DNA from: Betaproteobacteria bacterium
Lineage (GTDB): Bacteria > Pseudomonadota > Gammaproteobacteria > Burkholderiales > Burkholderiaceae_C
DNA length: 64,000 bases
Assembly: GCA_016716535.1 (NCBI GenBank)
Contig: JADJWD010000004.1
Coordinates: 496,001-560,000 of the forward strand
Direction of reading: 5' to 3'
The notes beneath the pieces were generated by a model. That model did no database searches. It worked only from the letters and a program-made list of their open reading frames with translations, and was not told the origin of the DNA. Of the stretch, positions 1-10,214 are shown one piece after another; position 1 is the first letter of the stretch, and each line of letters begins with the position of its first letter. The translations under genes were made by a program, and so were the position numbers.

Positions 1-1
1 C

Positions 2-2566
2 GCGTTCTTCGACATCCAGTGGACGCCGCCGCAGCACGAGCTGCACGGCCGGGTGCTGCTGCCGGTGCTCGGCCAGCCCTACGGCCGCGCGCTCGAAGCG
101 GGCGACATCGTGCCGGCGTTCGATGCGCGCCTCGGCCAGGTGGTGTTGCGCTATTTCGAGCACCGATTCCCGATCGATCTCGCCGACCACGCGGGGCTGC
201 TGGCCGCGGTGCCGCTGCCGGATGAAGCGTCGGCGAGCGACCGCGCGCTCGTCGCCTCACTCATCGACGGCTGCGCGCGCCTTCCGGCGCGCGACACGGC
301 CGACGCGGTGGCGCGCGCGACAAGGCAGCGCGAAGTGGCCGCGCTGACGCGCGCGCTTGCGGAGTTGCACGCGCGGGATGCTGGCAGCGCCTGGCCGGCG
401 CGCTGGCTCGACAACTGCGCCGCCGCGCTGCAAGGCCGCGCGGACGACCCCGCGAGCTGGGACCGGCTCGACGCGCTCATTCGACACCAGGCCTTCCGCC
501 TCGCGCACTGGCGCGCGGCGGGCGACGAGCTGAACTACCGCCGCTTCTTCGATGTCGATGCGCTCGCGGGTCTGCGCATCGAGTCGCCCGAGGTGTTCGA
601 CGCCGTGCACCGCCGCATCCTCGAATGGATCACCGCGGGCCACGTGCAGGCGCTGCGCATCGACCACCCGGACGGCATGGCCGACCCGCCGGCCTACTTC
701 CGCCGCTTGCACAGAGCGGTGGCCGAGCGACGTGGTGAGCACGTGGGCGCCATGTGGATCGTGGCCGAGAAAATCCTCGGCGACGACGAGCCGTGGCCGG
801 AGAGCTGGGCCGTGCACGGCGACACCGGCTACCGCTTCGCCAACCAGGCGATCGGCCTCTTCGTCGACGGCCGGCACGAAGCGGCCTTCGACGAACTGTG
901 CGCGGCCTTCGTCGGCCGCCCGATCGACTACGCCGCGGAACTCGACGCCGCCAAGCGCACGATCATGGCGCTGCCGCTGGCGGCCGACCTGCGGCTGCTG
1001 ACCGAGGTGGCGCACGACCTCGCGCTCGGCCACCGCCACACGCGCGACCTGACGCGCCCGGCGCTGCGTGCGGCGATCGTCGCGCTGACCGCGGCGTTCG
1101 AGGTCTACCGCACGTACCTTGGGGAGGAAGGTGTCATCGATGCGATGAGCATCACACCCGCCGACCGCGCCCGCATCGAGCGCGCCGCGGCCGACGCGCG
1201 CGGCAAAGCCCGCCCTTCGCAGCAGGAAGCCATCGAGTTCATCCGCCGCCTGCAGCTCGAGCCGATGCAAGGCGACGAACAACGCGCTTGCCAACTGCGC
1301 TTCGTGCGCCGCTGGCAGCAGTTCACCGCGCCGGTGATGGCCAAGGCGATGGAGGACACCGCCTTCTATCGCTATCACCGGCTCGTCGCGCTGAACGACG
1401 TGGGCGGCGAGCCGCGCCGCTTCGGCCATGACGCGGAGGCGTTCCACGCCGCCAACCGCACGCGCGCCGGGCGCACGCCGCACACGATGCTCGGCAGCTC
1501 CACGCACGACAGCAAGCGCTCGGAGGACGTGCGCACGCGGCTCGCGGTGCTCTCCGAGATGCCCGCCGAGTGGGCCGCGGCGCTGGCGCGCTGGCACGAG
1601 CTGGCGCTGGCGCAGTGGCGCATCGCCGGTGCCGACGCGCCCGCCGAACCGCCCGAGCGCAACGACTGGCTGCTGCTGTTCCAGACGCTCGTCGGTGTGT
1701 GGCCGCTGAATGGCAGCGGCGATGACGGCGGGCCCACCGACGCGATCGACATCGATGCGCTGCGCGAGCGTGTCGCCGCCTACATGCTCAAGGCCGTGCG
1801 CGAGGCCAAGCAGGCGAGCAGCTGGCTCGACGCCGACCCCGCCTACGAGCAAGGCGTGCAGCGCGCGGTGCAGGTGCTGCTGGCGCGGCTGGAGCCGAAC
1901 TCGTTCCTGACCGAGCTGCGCGAGTTCGTCGAGCGCATCGCGCCCTTCGGCTGCGTCAACAGCCTCGCGCTCGTCACCTTGAAGCTCACCTCGCCCGGCG
2001 TGCCCGACTTCTACCAAGGCAACGAGGACTGGCGGCACGACCTCGTCGACCCGGACAACCGGCGGCCGATCGACTGGCTGGCACTCGCGGCGCGGCGGGG
2101 AATGGCCGATGCGAGCAACGCCGCCGCGCTGGCCACGCAGCCGCTGCCCGGCGGCCTGCACAAGCTCTTCGTCACGACGCGCCTGTTGCGCTGGCGGCGC
2201 GCGGTGCCGGCGCTTCTTCGCGACGGCGACTACACGCCGCTCGTCGTGCGCGGACCGCACGCCGGGCACATCGTCGCGTTCATGCGCCGGCACGGTGACG
2301 AGGCGTGCCTGACGATCGTGCCGCGGCTCGCCTGGCAGGCGTGCGGTGGAGACATCGACGCGCTGCGAGATGGGCGCTGCTGGGCCGGCACGGAGGTCGT
2401 CCTGCCGGGTGACGCGCCGCGGCGCTGGTGCCACGTGCTGGCCGATGGCGAGTGGGACGAAGCGACGCGCGGCGACGGGTTGGCCGTCGACGCGGCGCTA
2501 CGCGGGCTGTGCGTTGCGGTGATGCGACCGGTGGCGCCCCCGCCCGCTCGAACGGAGGAGACCTAG
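2..2566 (+). CDS. treY: Malto-oligosyltrehalose synthase, 5' truncated by window edge
   Basis: TreY turns the reducing-end alpha-1,4 bond of a maltodextrin into an alpha,alpha-1,1 trehalose bond, the first step of the TreY/TreZ pathway in the cytoplasm. The frame is open from base 2, so the N-terminus lies outside the window; about 854 residues remain. Family motifs seen: WTPP followed by GRVLLPVLG near the visible start, RIDHPDG near residue 219 (catalytic Asp of GH13), WIVAEKIL near residue 253 (catalytic Glu) and STHDSKRSED near residue 500 (third acidic residue). The C-terminal GVPDFYQGNE and LVDPDNRRP segments are also typical. No frame break is seen. A treZ or other glycogen/trehalose gene is probably upstream, outside the window. 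Confidence 0.95.
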   Translation, partial: AFFDIQWTPPQHELHGRVLLPVLGQPYGRALEAGDIVPAFDARLGQVVLRYFEHRFPIDLADHAGLLAAVPLPDEASASDRALVASLIDGCARLPARDTADAVARATRQREVAALTRALAELHARDAGSAWPARWLDNCAAALQGRADDPASWDRLDALIRHQAFRLAHWRAAGDELNYRRFFDVDALAGLRIESPEVFDAVHRRILEWITAGHVQALRIDHPDGMADPPAYFRRLHRAVAERRGEHVGAMWIVAEKILGDDEPWPESWAVHGDTGYRFANQAIGLFVDGRHEAAFDELCAAFVGRPIDYAAELDAAKRTIMALPLAADLRLLTEVAHDLALGHRHTRDLTRPALRAAIVALTAAFEVYRTYLGEEGVIDAMSITPADRARIERAAADARGKARPSQQEAIEFIRRLQLEPMQGDEQRACQLRFVRRWQQFTAPVMAKAMEDTAFYRYHRLVALNDVGGEPRRFGHDAEAFHAANRTRAGRTPHTMLGSSTHDSKRSEDVRTRLAVLSEMPAEWAAALARWHELALAQWRIAGADAPAEPPERNDWLLLFQTLVGVWPLNGSGDDGGPTDAIDIDALRERVAAYMLKAVREAKQASSWLDADPAYEQGVQRAVQVLLARLEPNSFLTELREFVERIAPFGCVNSLALVTLKLTSPGVPDFYQGNEDWRHDLVDPDNRRPIDWLALAARRGMADASNAAALATQPLPGGLHKLFVTTRLLRWRRAVPALLRDGDYTPLVVRGPHAGHIVAFMRRHGDEACLTIVPRLAWQACGGDIDALRDGRCWAGTEVVLPGDAPRRWCHVLADGEWDEATRGDGLAVDAALRGLCVAVMRPVAPPPARTEET

Positions 2567-3135
2567 GCCCGCGGCGCATCGGCCGCGCCTGGCAGCGCGC
2601 GCAGCGTGCCGTAGGCGCCGGCAAGACCCGAGCGGTCGCTGTAGTCGGTGCTCTGCCGTGCGGCGCTGGCCTCGGCGCGCAGCGTGCGCGCGCAGGCGAG
2701 GTCGAGCGCGGCGACGCCGGCCACCGCAGCCAGCGCGAGCAGCGGCCGCGCCTTCGCGCGCCCGGGCATCGCCACCAGCGCCGTCAGCGCGGCCAGGTCC
2801 AGCGCGTCGCCGGCCACGCGCGCCCACATCCACGGCGCCGCCTGCACCGGGCTGCGCGCGGCGACGAGGCCGATGCCGGTGGCCACCTCCCGCAGGCCGC
2901 ACAACGACGCGGCCCCCAACGCGGCGGGCCCGGTGCCCAGGCCTCCGGCGCGCAGCACGCGCCTCGTCGCGAACAGTTGCACAAGGCCGAGGCCGAGGCC
3001 GAACCAGCCCAGGCCCGCAGCCAGCTTGCGCGTGGCGCTTTGCCGCTGCGGCGCCGAGGGCCGCGCCGCGCGCACCAGCGCCTGCGCGCGCCGGTCCATC
3101 GGCGAAGGGCGGCCGGTCAGTTCGGGATGGCTCAT
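2563..3135 (-). CDS. Small membrane protein of unknown function
   Basis: A 190-residue protein with about four hydrophobic stretches (for example LGWFGLGLGLVQLF, a segment around GLREVATGIGLV, DALDLAALTALVAM and LLALAAVAGVAALDLA), so it is probably in the inner membrane. I do not recognise a named family. It lies 64 bp downstream of the zinc alcohol dehydrogenase on the same strand, which suggests one transcription unit. Its stop overlaps the treY stop convergently by 4 bp. The ATG at 3135 is preceded by a GGAGG-like stretch (CAAAGGAGGGCC on the minus strand), which supports this start. Confidence 0.7.
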   Translation of the reverse strand: MSHPELTGRPSPMDRRAQALVRAARPSAPQRQSATRKLAAGLGWFGLGLGLVQLFATRRVLRAGGLGTGPAALGAASLCGLREVATGIGLVAARSPVQAAPWMWARVAGDALDLAALTALVAMPGRAKARPLLALAAVAGVAALDLACARTLRAEASAARQSTDYSDRSGLAGAYGTLRALPGAADAPRA

Positions 3136-3199
3136 CGCAGCGGCCCTCCTTTGGCGAAATCGGAAGATGCGCGCGCTGCAAGCGCTGTACGGCCTGGCC

Positions 3200-4369
3200 T
3201 CAGGGCCGCAAGACGACCTTGATGCAGCCTTGCAGCTTCTCGCGGAACGTGCGGTACATGCGCGGCCCGTCGGCCAGCGCCTCGCGGTGCGTGACGACGA
3301 ACGACGGGTCGATCTCGCCTTCCTCGATGCGCCGCAGCAGGTCGTCGGTCCAGCGGTTGACGTGCGTCTGGCCGGTGCGCACGGTCAGGCCCTTGTTCAT
3401 CAGCGCGCCGAACGGAATCTTGTCGACGAGCCCGCCGTAGACGCCGGCGATCGACAGCACGCCGGCCGGGCGGCAGACGTAGATCATTTCGCGCAGCACG
3501 TGCGGGCGGTCGGTTTCGGCCATCAGCGCCTGCTTGGCGCGGTCGTAGAAGGTGTCGAAGGTCGAGCCGACGTGCGACTCGAGGCCGACGGCGTCGATGC
3601 ACTTGTGCGGGCCCTTGCCGCCGGTCAGTTCGTTGAGCCGCTCGACGACGCTCTCGCGGTCGAAGTTGATCGTCAGCGCACCGCAGGCGCGCGCCATGCT
3701 CAGGCGGTCGGGCAGGCGGTCGATGACCACCACCTCGCGCGCGCCTAGCAGCAGCGCGCTGCGCGCCGCGAACTGGCCCACCGGCCCGGCGCCCCAGATG
3801 GCCACCGTGTCGGTGGGCTCGATCTCGCAGTGCGCCGCGGCCTGCCAGCCGGTGGGCAGGATGTCGCCGAGGAAGAGCACCTGTTCGTCGCTCAACCCGC
3901 GCGGCACCTTGACCGGCGCCACGTCGGCGAAGGGCACGCGCACGTATTCGGCCTGCCCGCCGGCATAACCGCCGGCCAGGCGCGTGTAGCCGAAGAGGCC
4001 GGCAGTGGCGTGCCCGAACACCTTGTCGGCGAGCGCCTTGTTGCGGTTGGTGCGCTCGCACACCGAGGTGTTGCCGCGCCGGCATTGCTCGCACTCGCCG
4101 CAGCAGATGGTGAACGGCACGACGACGCGGTCGCCGACGGCGAGCTTCTTGTTGCCCGCGCCGACCTCGACGACCTCGCCCATGAACTCGTGGCCGAGCA
4201 CGTCGCCCTTTTCCATGCCGGGCATGAAGCCGTCGAACAGGTGCAGGTCCGAGCCGCAGATCGCGCAACTGCTGACCTTGACGATCGCGTCGCGCGCGTC
4301 CTCGATGCGCGGGTCGGGCACCGTCTCGTAGCGGACGTCGTGCCTGCCGTGCCAGCAAAGCGCCTTCAT
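3200..4369 (-). CDS. Zinc-dependent alcohol dehydrogenase (formaldehyde dehydrogenase-like MDR)
   Basis: A 389-residue medium-chain dehydrogenase/reductase. Visible features are the catalytic-zinc motif CAICGSDLHLFDG, GHEFMGEVVEVG, the structural-zinc cysteine cluster CCGECEQCRRGNTSVC, and a Rossmann segment WGAGPVGQFAARSALLLGA. The insert and C-terminal layout resemble the glutathione-independent formaldehyde dehydrogenase subgroup, but the substrate cannot be fixed from sequence. The start at 4369 (MKALCWHG) matches the conserved family N-terminus; the frame stays open for about 100 codons upstream with low-complexity residues and is not used. It is divergent from the DUF1264 lipoprotein gene and leads a probable two-gene unit with the downstream membrane protein. 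Confidence 0.88.
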   Translation of the reverse strand: MKALCWHGRHDVRYETVPDPRIEDARDAIVKVSSCAICGSDLHLFDGFMPGMEKGDVLGHEFMGEVVEVGAGNKKLAVGDRVVVPFTICCGECEQCRRGNTSVCERTNRNKALADKVFGHATAGLFGYTRLAGGYAGGQAEYVRVPFADVAPVKVPRGLSDEQVLFLGDILPTGWQAAAHCEIEPTDTVAIWGAGPVGQFAARSALLLGAREVVVIDRLPDRLSMARACGALTINFDRESVVERLNELTGGKGPHKCIDAVGLESHVGSTFDTFYDRAKQALMAETDRPHVLREMIYVCRPAGVLSIAGVYGGLVDKIPFGALMNKGLTVRTGQTHVNRWTDDLLRRIEEGEIDPSFVVTHREALADGPRMYRTFREKLQGCIKVVLRP

Positions 4370-4484
4370 CACCGGCGCGCGGCAATCCGCGGTCCCGAAG
4401 GTGCAGCCTGTCGTGCTGCGCGACCGGTGGCTGCGGTACACGCCTTGCCGGCGGGTCGCGAAGCAAACCACCGGCACGAGCGCC

Positions 4485-5378
4485 ATGCACCCGACTCGAA
4501 CCTGCACCGGCCGCGCGGCCACGGCCGTCTTCGGCGCCGCGGTGCTGGCGGCCGTGGCCCTTACCGCCTGCGGCGACAACCCGAAGAGCGACTCACCGGT
4601 GAGCCCGCCCGGCGCCGAGACCGCGGCCAAGACCAAAGTGCTCGAGGCCGGCGCCGCGGCTGTACAGGCCAAGGCGCCGCTCGACGCGCTGAACGCCTAT
4701 CTCGACGGCTTCCACTTCTACAACGGACGGCTGCAGGCGCAGATGGAGGCGCACCACTACTGCGCGATCCTCAACGACGACGTGATCCAGTGCGTCATCT
4801 ACGACGGCAACGCGCGCGACGCCAAGCTGATGGGTGTCGAGTACGTCATCAGCGCCAAGCTCTTCGAGACGCTGCCCGAAGCCGAGCGGGCGCTGTGGCA
4901 CAGCCACGTGCACGAGGTGAAGTCCGGCCAGCTCATCGCGCCGGGCATCCCCGATGTCGCCGAGCGCGAGCTGATGAAGAAGCTCGTCGGCACCTACGGC
5001 AAGACCTGGCACACCTGGCACACCGACCTCGGCCAGGCGCTGCCGATCGGCGTGCCGCAGCTGATGATGGGCTTCACCGCCGACGGCCAGGCCGACCCCG
5101 CGATGGTCGCCGAGCGCGACCGCCGCTTCGGCATCGACAGCGCGAAGAAGCGCGAGCAGCGCCGGGAGATCGAGGCGCCGCCCATTGCCGCCGGCGCCGA
5201 TGCGTGGCAGCAGGGACGCACGGTGCAGATCGAGGATCCGACGGGGGCGGCGGATCAGGTTGCGCAAGGGGCGGCGCATGCGCCAGCGCAGGCGGACAGC
5301 GCCGCATCGCGGCCGTCAGGAGCTGACGCGGGATCGGCGTCGGCGGCGTCAGCGGCGTCGGCAGCGCCGACGAGGTGA
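4485..5378 (+). CDS. OBAP/DUF1264-family lipoprotein
   Basis: A 297-residue protein of the DUF1264 (oil-body-associated protein-like) family. The core around residues 60-215 contains the family-typical FHFYNGRLQAQMEAHHYC segment and HSHVHEVKSGQLIAPG, followed by YGKTWHTWHTD. The N-terminus is a lipoprotein signal (VAALTAC-type lipobox, LTAC|GD), so it is predicted to be lipid-anchored in the envelope. The last about 60 residues are Ala/Ser/Gly-rich and low complexity, encoded by GCGTCGGCG-like repeats. The start at 4485 places the lipobox about 30 residues in; upstream in-frame codons would give an implausible signal. The biochemical role of the bacterial proteins is not established. Confidence 0.82.
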   Translation: MHPTRTCTGRAATAVFGAAVLAAVALTACGDNPKSDSPVSPPGAETAAKTKVLEAGAAAVQAKAPLDALNAYLDGFHFYNGRLQAQMEAHHYCAILNDDVIQCVIYDGNARDAKLMGVEYVISAKLFETLPEAERALWHSHVHEVKSGQLIAPGIPDVAERELMKKLVGTYGKTWHTWHTDLGQALPIGVPQLMMGFTADGQADPAMVAERDRRFGIDSAKKREQRREIEAPPIAAGADAWQQGRTVQIEDPTGAADQVAQGAAHAPAQADSAASRPSGADAGSASAASAASAAPTR

Positions 5379-5386
5379 CCTATTGC

Positions 5387-5474
5387 TGGCGGAAAGGGAG
5401 GGATTCGAACCCTCGATACGGTGAAACCGTATACCGGATTTCGAGTCCCGCGCGGTCCCCCTTGCCACCTTTCC
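5387..5474 (-). tRNA. tRNA-Ser (anticodon CGA), 5' half corrupted
   Basis: The 3' half reads as an intact class II tRNA-Ser on the minus strand: CCA end, T-arm GGTTCGAATCC, long variable arm (TACGGTTTCACCGTA hairpin) and anticodon CGA at 5441-5443. The acceptor 5' strand GGAAAGG (ending at 5474) pairs with CCTTTCC. The D-arm region between 5444 and 5464 does not match: it reads CAAGGGGGACCGCGCGGGA where a tRNA-Ser would carry a GAGTGGTCGAATGCGCCGGA-like arm, and it is about 3 nt short. One anticodon-stem pair is also lost. The corruption runs into the homopolymer zone next door, so sequence error is more likely than a decayed gene. Confidence 0.8.
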
Positions 5475-5475
5475 T

Positions 5476-5640
<165 letters not shown>

Positions 5641-6444
5641 CAGCGGGTCCCAACCGCGGCCCGGGACGGGCGGCATCGGTGATCGTGCCGGTGGTCACCA
5701 CGTCGCCGGTCTGGATCGACCAGTGCGGCGTCGTGCGCGCCATCGCCTCGACCATCGCCTTCAGCGCATGCAGCGGGCCGTCGAGCACGATGGCGCCCTG
5801 GCCGCGGTCCTTCACTTCACCGGCGCAGGAGAGTTCGACCCTGCCGGGCCGCGAGACCGGCGGCGAGCGTGGCCGCGCCATCGTGGCTCCACGCACTCAG
5901 CGGCACGCGCGGCCCCACCCGCAGCCGGCCGTGCAGCGCGAAGTCGACCGCGGTGTCGGGCGCGGTGAAGCGCCAGCCTTCGAAGTGCGTGTGCACGACT
6001 TCAAGCCGAAGCCGCGACCCACTCGACGCAGCCGCGCAGTTCATCGAGCGTCATGCCCGCGCGCGGCGCCCACGCGCGAGGCCGAAGACGATCTCGGGCT
6101 CGAGCCGTGGCTGGCTCAGGCCCGCCAGCGAGAGACACACTCGCGGCCGTCGAGCAGCACGGTCGTCGTGTCCCACACCGGCGCCCACATCGGTTCGTAC
6201 ACGCCATAGCGCTGCCAGATGCCGCGGTTGGTGAAGCCGATCTTCCAGCCGACGGGCTTTTCGCCGCGGGCGATGCGCCACTGGCGCAGCCGTTCGGCCA
6301 CCGCGTAGGCGGTGGCGGTGTCGATGCCGCCGGCGGCCGCCGAAGGAAGCGGCACGCAGCGGACCGCGTCCCAGGCGCCGAGCAGTACGGTGGCCAGCGC
6401 CTCGACGCGCGCGGCGTCGATGCTTTCGACCTTCGCCGCGCCGC

Positions 6445-6448
<4 letters not shown>
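5641..6448 (-). pseudogene. 2-keto-4-pentenoate hydratase family gene, frame-broken
   Basis: The N-terminal part starts at ATG 6448 (MSGAAKVESIDAARVEAL) and continues through GEKPVGWKIGFTNRGIWQRYG and EPMWAPVWDTTTVLLDGRECVS, typical of the MhpD/HpaH hydratase family (enoyl hydration in aromatic meta-cleavage pathways). After about 6130 homology jumps between all three minus frames: EPEIVFGLA, then MTLDELRGCVEWVA, then VVHTHFEGWRFTAPDTAVDFALHG, then a frame carrying AIVLDGPLHALKAMVEAMA and TGDVVTTGTITDA. At least three indels lie between about 5830 and 6140, and the true C-terminus is lost in the homopolymer zone. Its ATG overlaps the serS stop by 3 bp. I consider sequencing error more likely than true decay. 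Confidence 0.7.
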
Positions 6449-7759
<1,311 letters not shown>

Positions 7760-7827
7760 CGGATAAGCCTTGTCTTGAGGTCGTCTTGTCGAACCGGAGG
7801 GAGGCCGCGCTCAGCGCGGCGGGCGCG

Positions 7828-8832
7828 TCACGATCGCGACGCCGCCGTTTCGTTCATGCCGCTCATGCTGCGGTCGCCCAACCCGCGCGGCAGCGGGAAG
7901 TGCACGTCCTCGCTGACGCCGCTCATCTTGCGCACCGACACCGCGCCCAGCTCGCGCAACCGCGCGATCACCTGCTGCACGAGGATGTCGGGCGCCGAGG
8001 CGCCGGCCGTCAAGCCCACGCGCGCGCCGCGCTCGAAGCCTTCGAACCAGGCAGCGCGCAGATCATCGGCGCTGTCGACCATGTACGCGGGCGTGCCCAG
8101 CCGCGCGGCCAGCTCGCGCAGGCGGTTGCTGTTGCTGCTGGTGGGGCTGCCGACGACGACGACGACATCGGCCGCCGGCGCCAGCACCTTCACCGCGTCC
8201 TGGCGGTTCTGCGTCGCGTAGCAGATGTCCTGCTTCTTCGGCTCGCGCACGTGCGGGAAGCGCGCCTTCACGGCGGCCAGGATCTCGGCCGCGTCGTCCA
8301 CCGACAGCGTCGTCTGCGTCACCACCGCCAGCCGCTCGCCGTGCGGCGCGACGCGCGCCACGTCGGCCACGTCCTCGACGAGGTAGATGCCCTCGGAGAG
8401 CTGGCCCATCGTGCCTTCGACCTCGGGGTGGCCCTTGTGGCCGATCATCACGAACTCGTAGCCCTCCTTGGCGAGCTTGGCCACCTCGACGTGCACCTTG
8501 GTGACGAGCGGGCAGGTGGCGTCGAAGACCTGGAAGCCGCGCTGCGCGGCCTCGCTGCGCACGGCCTTGCTGACGCCATGCGCGCTGAAGACGAGCGTGG
8601 CGCCCGGCGGCACGTCGGCCAGGTCCTCGATGAAGATCGCGCCCTTGGCCTTCAGGTCGTTGACGACGTAGGTGTTGTGCACGATCTCGTGGCGCACGTA
8701 GATCGGCGCGCCGAAGCGCTTCAACGCACGCTCGACGATCTCGATGGCGCGGTCGACGCCGGCGCAGAAGCCGCGCGGCTCGGCGAGCATCACTTCGCCG
8801 ATCGGGCCGTCAGGTGAAACCGGCGAGCTCAC
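7828..8832 (-). CDS. ispH: 4-hydroxy-3-methylbut-2-enyl diphosphate reductase
   Basis: Last enzyme of the MEP isoprenoid pathway, an Fe-S protein making IPP and DMAPP. With the GTG start at 8832 the product is 334 residues. The three cluster cysteines are visible in PRGFCAGV (Cys23), FDATCPLVTK (Cys107) and DICYATQNRQ (Cys204); SSNSNRLRE and the EEVT-like MLAEPRG segment are also conserved. GTG overlaps the fkpB stop in GTGA, which implies translational coupling; an internal ATG at 8793 (MLAEPRG) would remove only leader residues. The tail after the family core (MSGMNETAASRS) is slightly extended. The fkpB-ispH pairing is standard in proteobacteria. Confidence 0.96.
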   Translation of the reverse strand: MSSPVSPDGPIGEVMLAEPRGFCAGVDRAIEIVERALKRFGAPIYVRHEIVHNTYVVNDLKAKGAIFIEDLADVPPGATLVFSAHGVSKAVRSEAAQRGFQVFDATCPLVTKVHVEVAKLAKEGYEFVMIGHKGHPEVEGTMGQLSEGIYLVEDVADVARVAPHGERLAVVTQTTLSVDDAAEILAAVKARFPHVREPKKQDICYATQNRQDAVKVLAPAADVVVVVGSPTSSNSNRLRELAARLGTPAYMVDSADDLRAAWFEGFERGARVGLTAGASAPDILVQQVIARLRELGAVSVRKMSGVSEDVHFPLPRGLGDRSMSGMNETAASRS

Positions 8833-9281
8833 AGCACCCCCAGCAGCTTCACGTCGAAGCGCACCGCCTGCCCGGCCAGCGGATGGTTGAAGTCGAAGAG
8901 CAGCCAGTCGGGCCCGCACTCGCGCACGACGCCGGCGTAGCGGCCTTCGCCATCGGGGGTGGGGAACTCGACGACGTCGCCCACCGAGTATTCGGCATCG
9001 GGGTCGCCCTGCGCGCGCAGCAGTGCGCGTGTCACTCGCTGCACCAGCTCGGGGTTGCGCTCGCCGAACGCGGCGCCGGCCGGCAGCTCGAAGCTCGCCT
9101 GCGCGCCCTCGGCGAGGCCGACGAGGCGCGCCTCGATCGCCGGCGCCAGTTGCCCGGCGCCCAGCGACAACGTCGCCGGCTTGTCGACGAAGGTGTCGAC
9201 CACGGCGCGGCCATCAGGGCCGGCGAGGCGGTAGTGCAGGGTCAGGAAGGACCCCGGCTCGACTTGACGAGGAGCGGCCAT
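8829..9281 (-). CDS. fkpB: FKBP-type peptidyl-prolyl isomerase (SlpA/FkpB type)
   Basis: A 150-residue FKBP of the small slyD/fkpB type: N-terminal LTLHYRLAGPDGRAVVDT, LSLGAGQLAPAIEARLVGL (active-site strand), an insert-in-flap domain with FGERNPELVQRVTR, and FDFNHPLAGQAVRFDVKLLGV at the end. Such proteins are cytoplasmic proline isomerases/chaperones and usually sit directly upstream of ispH, as here with a 4-base GTGA overlap. The start is the only ATG giving a full FKBP N-terminus. Confidence 0.92.
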   Translation of the reverse strand: MAAPRQVEPGSFLTLHYRLAGPDGRAVVDTFVDKPATLSLGAGQLAPAIEARLVGLAEGAQASFELPAGAAFGERNPELVQRVTRALLRAQGDPDAEYSVGDVVEFPTPDGEGRYAGVVRECGPDWLLFDFNHPLAGQAVRFDVKLLGVL

Positions 9282-9461
9282 CGAAAGGGGGAAAGTGGTG
9301 CGCAGGGTCGCCCCGACAAGGGCGCCAAAGCGAGGGCCACCGCGCGGGGGTGCTGCGCGCGCGCCAAAGCGGCGGCGACCTCAAATAGACTGGCCGCGAT
9401 TCTACCGAGGGGGCCTGAATGCCCTCTCGTGCCACGCCCCAAGCCCAAGGCGCCAAGCCCC

Positions 9462-10142
9462 ATGCTCAAGCTGATGCCCAACGACGAACGCCCGCGCGAA
9501 AAGCTGCTCGCGCGCGGCAGCCAGGCGCTGGCCGATGCCGAGTTGCTGGCGCTGCTGCTGCGCACCGGCACGCGCGGCGTCGGCGTGCTCGACCTGGCGC
9601 GTCAGGTGCTCGATCAATGCCAGGGCTTCGCGGGGCTGCTGGGCGCGACGCCCGCGCGGCTGGCGGCGCTGAAAGGCGTGCGTGGGCTCGGGCCCGCCAA
9701 ACGCGCCGAGCTGCTGGCGGTGATGGAGATCGCGCGCCGCGCACTCGCGCAGCCGCTGGCCGAAGCGCCGGTGTTCGAGGCGCCGGCGCAGATGAAGGAC
9801 TACGTTGCGCTGCAGTTGGGCGGCCTCGAGCACGAGGTGTTTGCCGTTGTCTTCCTCGACAGCCAGCACCGGCTGCTGGTGATGGAGCGGCTGTTCCGCG
9901 GCACCGTCAACCAGACGAGCGTGCACCCGCGCGAGGTGGTGCGCCGCGCGCTCGAGCTGAATGCCTCGGCCGTCGTGCTGGCGCACAACCACCCGTCGGG
10001 GCTCGCCGAGCCGTCGCGCGCCGACGAGTTCGTCACGCAGTCGCTGAAGTCGGCGCTGCAGCTGGTGGACGTGCGCGTGCTCGACCACCTCGTCGTCGGG
10101 CGCGGGCAGGTGGTGTCGTTTGCCGAACGTGGACTACTCTGA
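9462..10142 (+). CDS. radC: RadC/YeeS-type JAB-domain DNA repair protein
   Basis: A 226-residue RadC with an N-terminal UPF0758 helix-hairpin-helix part (PREKLLARGSQALADAELLALLLRTG, then GVRGLGPAKRAELLAVMEIARR) and a C-terminal JAB/MPN+ domain with the metal motif HNHPSGLAEPSRAD near residue 175 and the conserved EVFAVVFLDSQHRLL. A GTG at 9429 (MPRPKPKAPSP leader) is an alternative start. Its last eight codons, FAERGLL-stop at 10119-10142, lie inside the left terminal repeat of the RIT element and use host-atypical codons (CGT, GGA, CTA). The displaced native end is at 13603-13629. The protein is therefore complete, but its 3' end comes from the element. Confidence 0.94.
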   Translation: MLKLMPNDERPREKLLARGSQALADAELLALLLRTGTRGVGVLDLARQVLDQCQGFAGLLGATPARLAALKGVRGLGPAKRAELLAVMEIARRALAQPLAEAPVFEAPAQMKDYVALQLGGLEHEVFAVVFLDSQHRLLVMERLFRGTVNQTSVHPREVVRRALELNASAVVLAHNHPSGLAEPSRADEFVTQSLKSALQLVDVRVLDHLVVGRGQVVSFAERGLL

Positions 10143-10152
10143 TATGTGAAGT
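10119..10152 (+). repeat. Left terminal inverted repeat of the RIT element
   Basis: 34 bp starting TTTGCCGAACGTGGACTACT and ending GATATGTGAAGT. It matches the reverse complement of 13552-13585 at 31 of 34 positions. In the radC frame, positions 10119-10142 read F-A-E-R-G-L-L-stop. Confidence 0.92.
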
Positions 10153-10154
10153 TG

Positions 10155-10185
10155 CGGCGGGCGGTCCGCAGTGAACTGCCCGCCG
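10155..10185. terminator. GC-rich hairpin between radC and ritC
   Basis: CGGCGGGC at 10155-10162 pairs perfectly with GCCCGCCG at 10178-10185 across a 15-nt loop. It lies between the convergent ends of radC and ritC. No U-run follows, so a terminator role is only plausible; it could also be part of the element's recombination site. Confidence 0.4.
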
Positions 10186-10199
10186 TATTGCCTCAATCG

Positions 10200-10209
10200 C
10201 TTCACATAT
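10200..10209 (-). repeat. Left subterminal inverted copy of the TIR inner motif
   Basis: CTTCACATAT is the exact inverse of ATATGTGAAG at 10142-10151 within the left terminal repeat. A matching pair occurs at the right end, so each end has two opposed copies about 50 bp apart, a layout expected for recombinase binding arms. Confidence 0.7.
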
Positions 10210-10214
10210 TCGAG

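Noticed and set aside
257..2434. Long open frame on the minus strand opposite treY (725 codons)
   Set aside because: It is the antisense shadow of treY, which has clear GH13 motifs. Its composition (Arg, His, Val-rich) has no family features, as usual for shadows in high-GC DNA.
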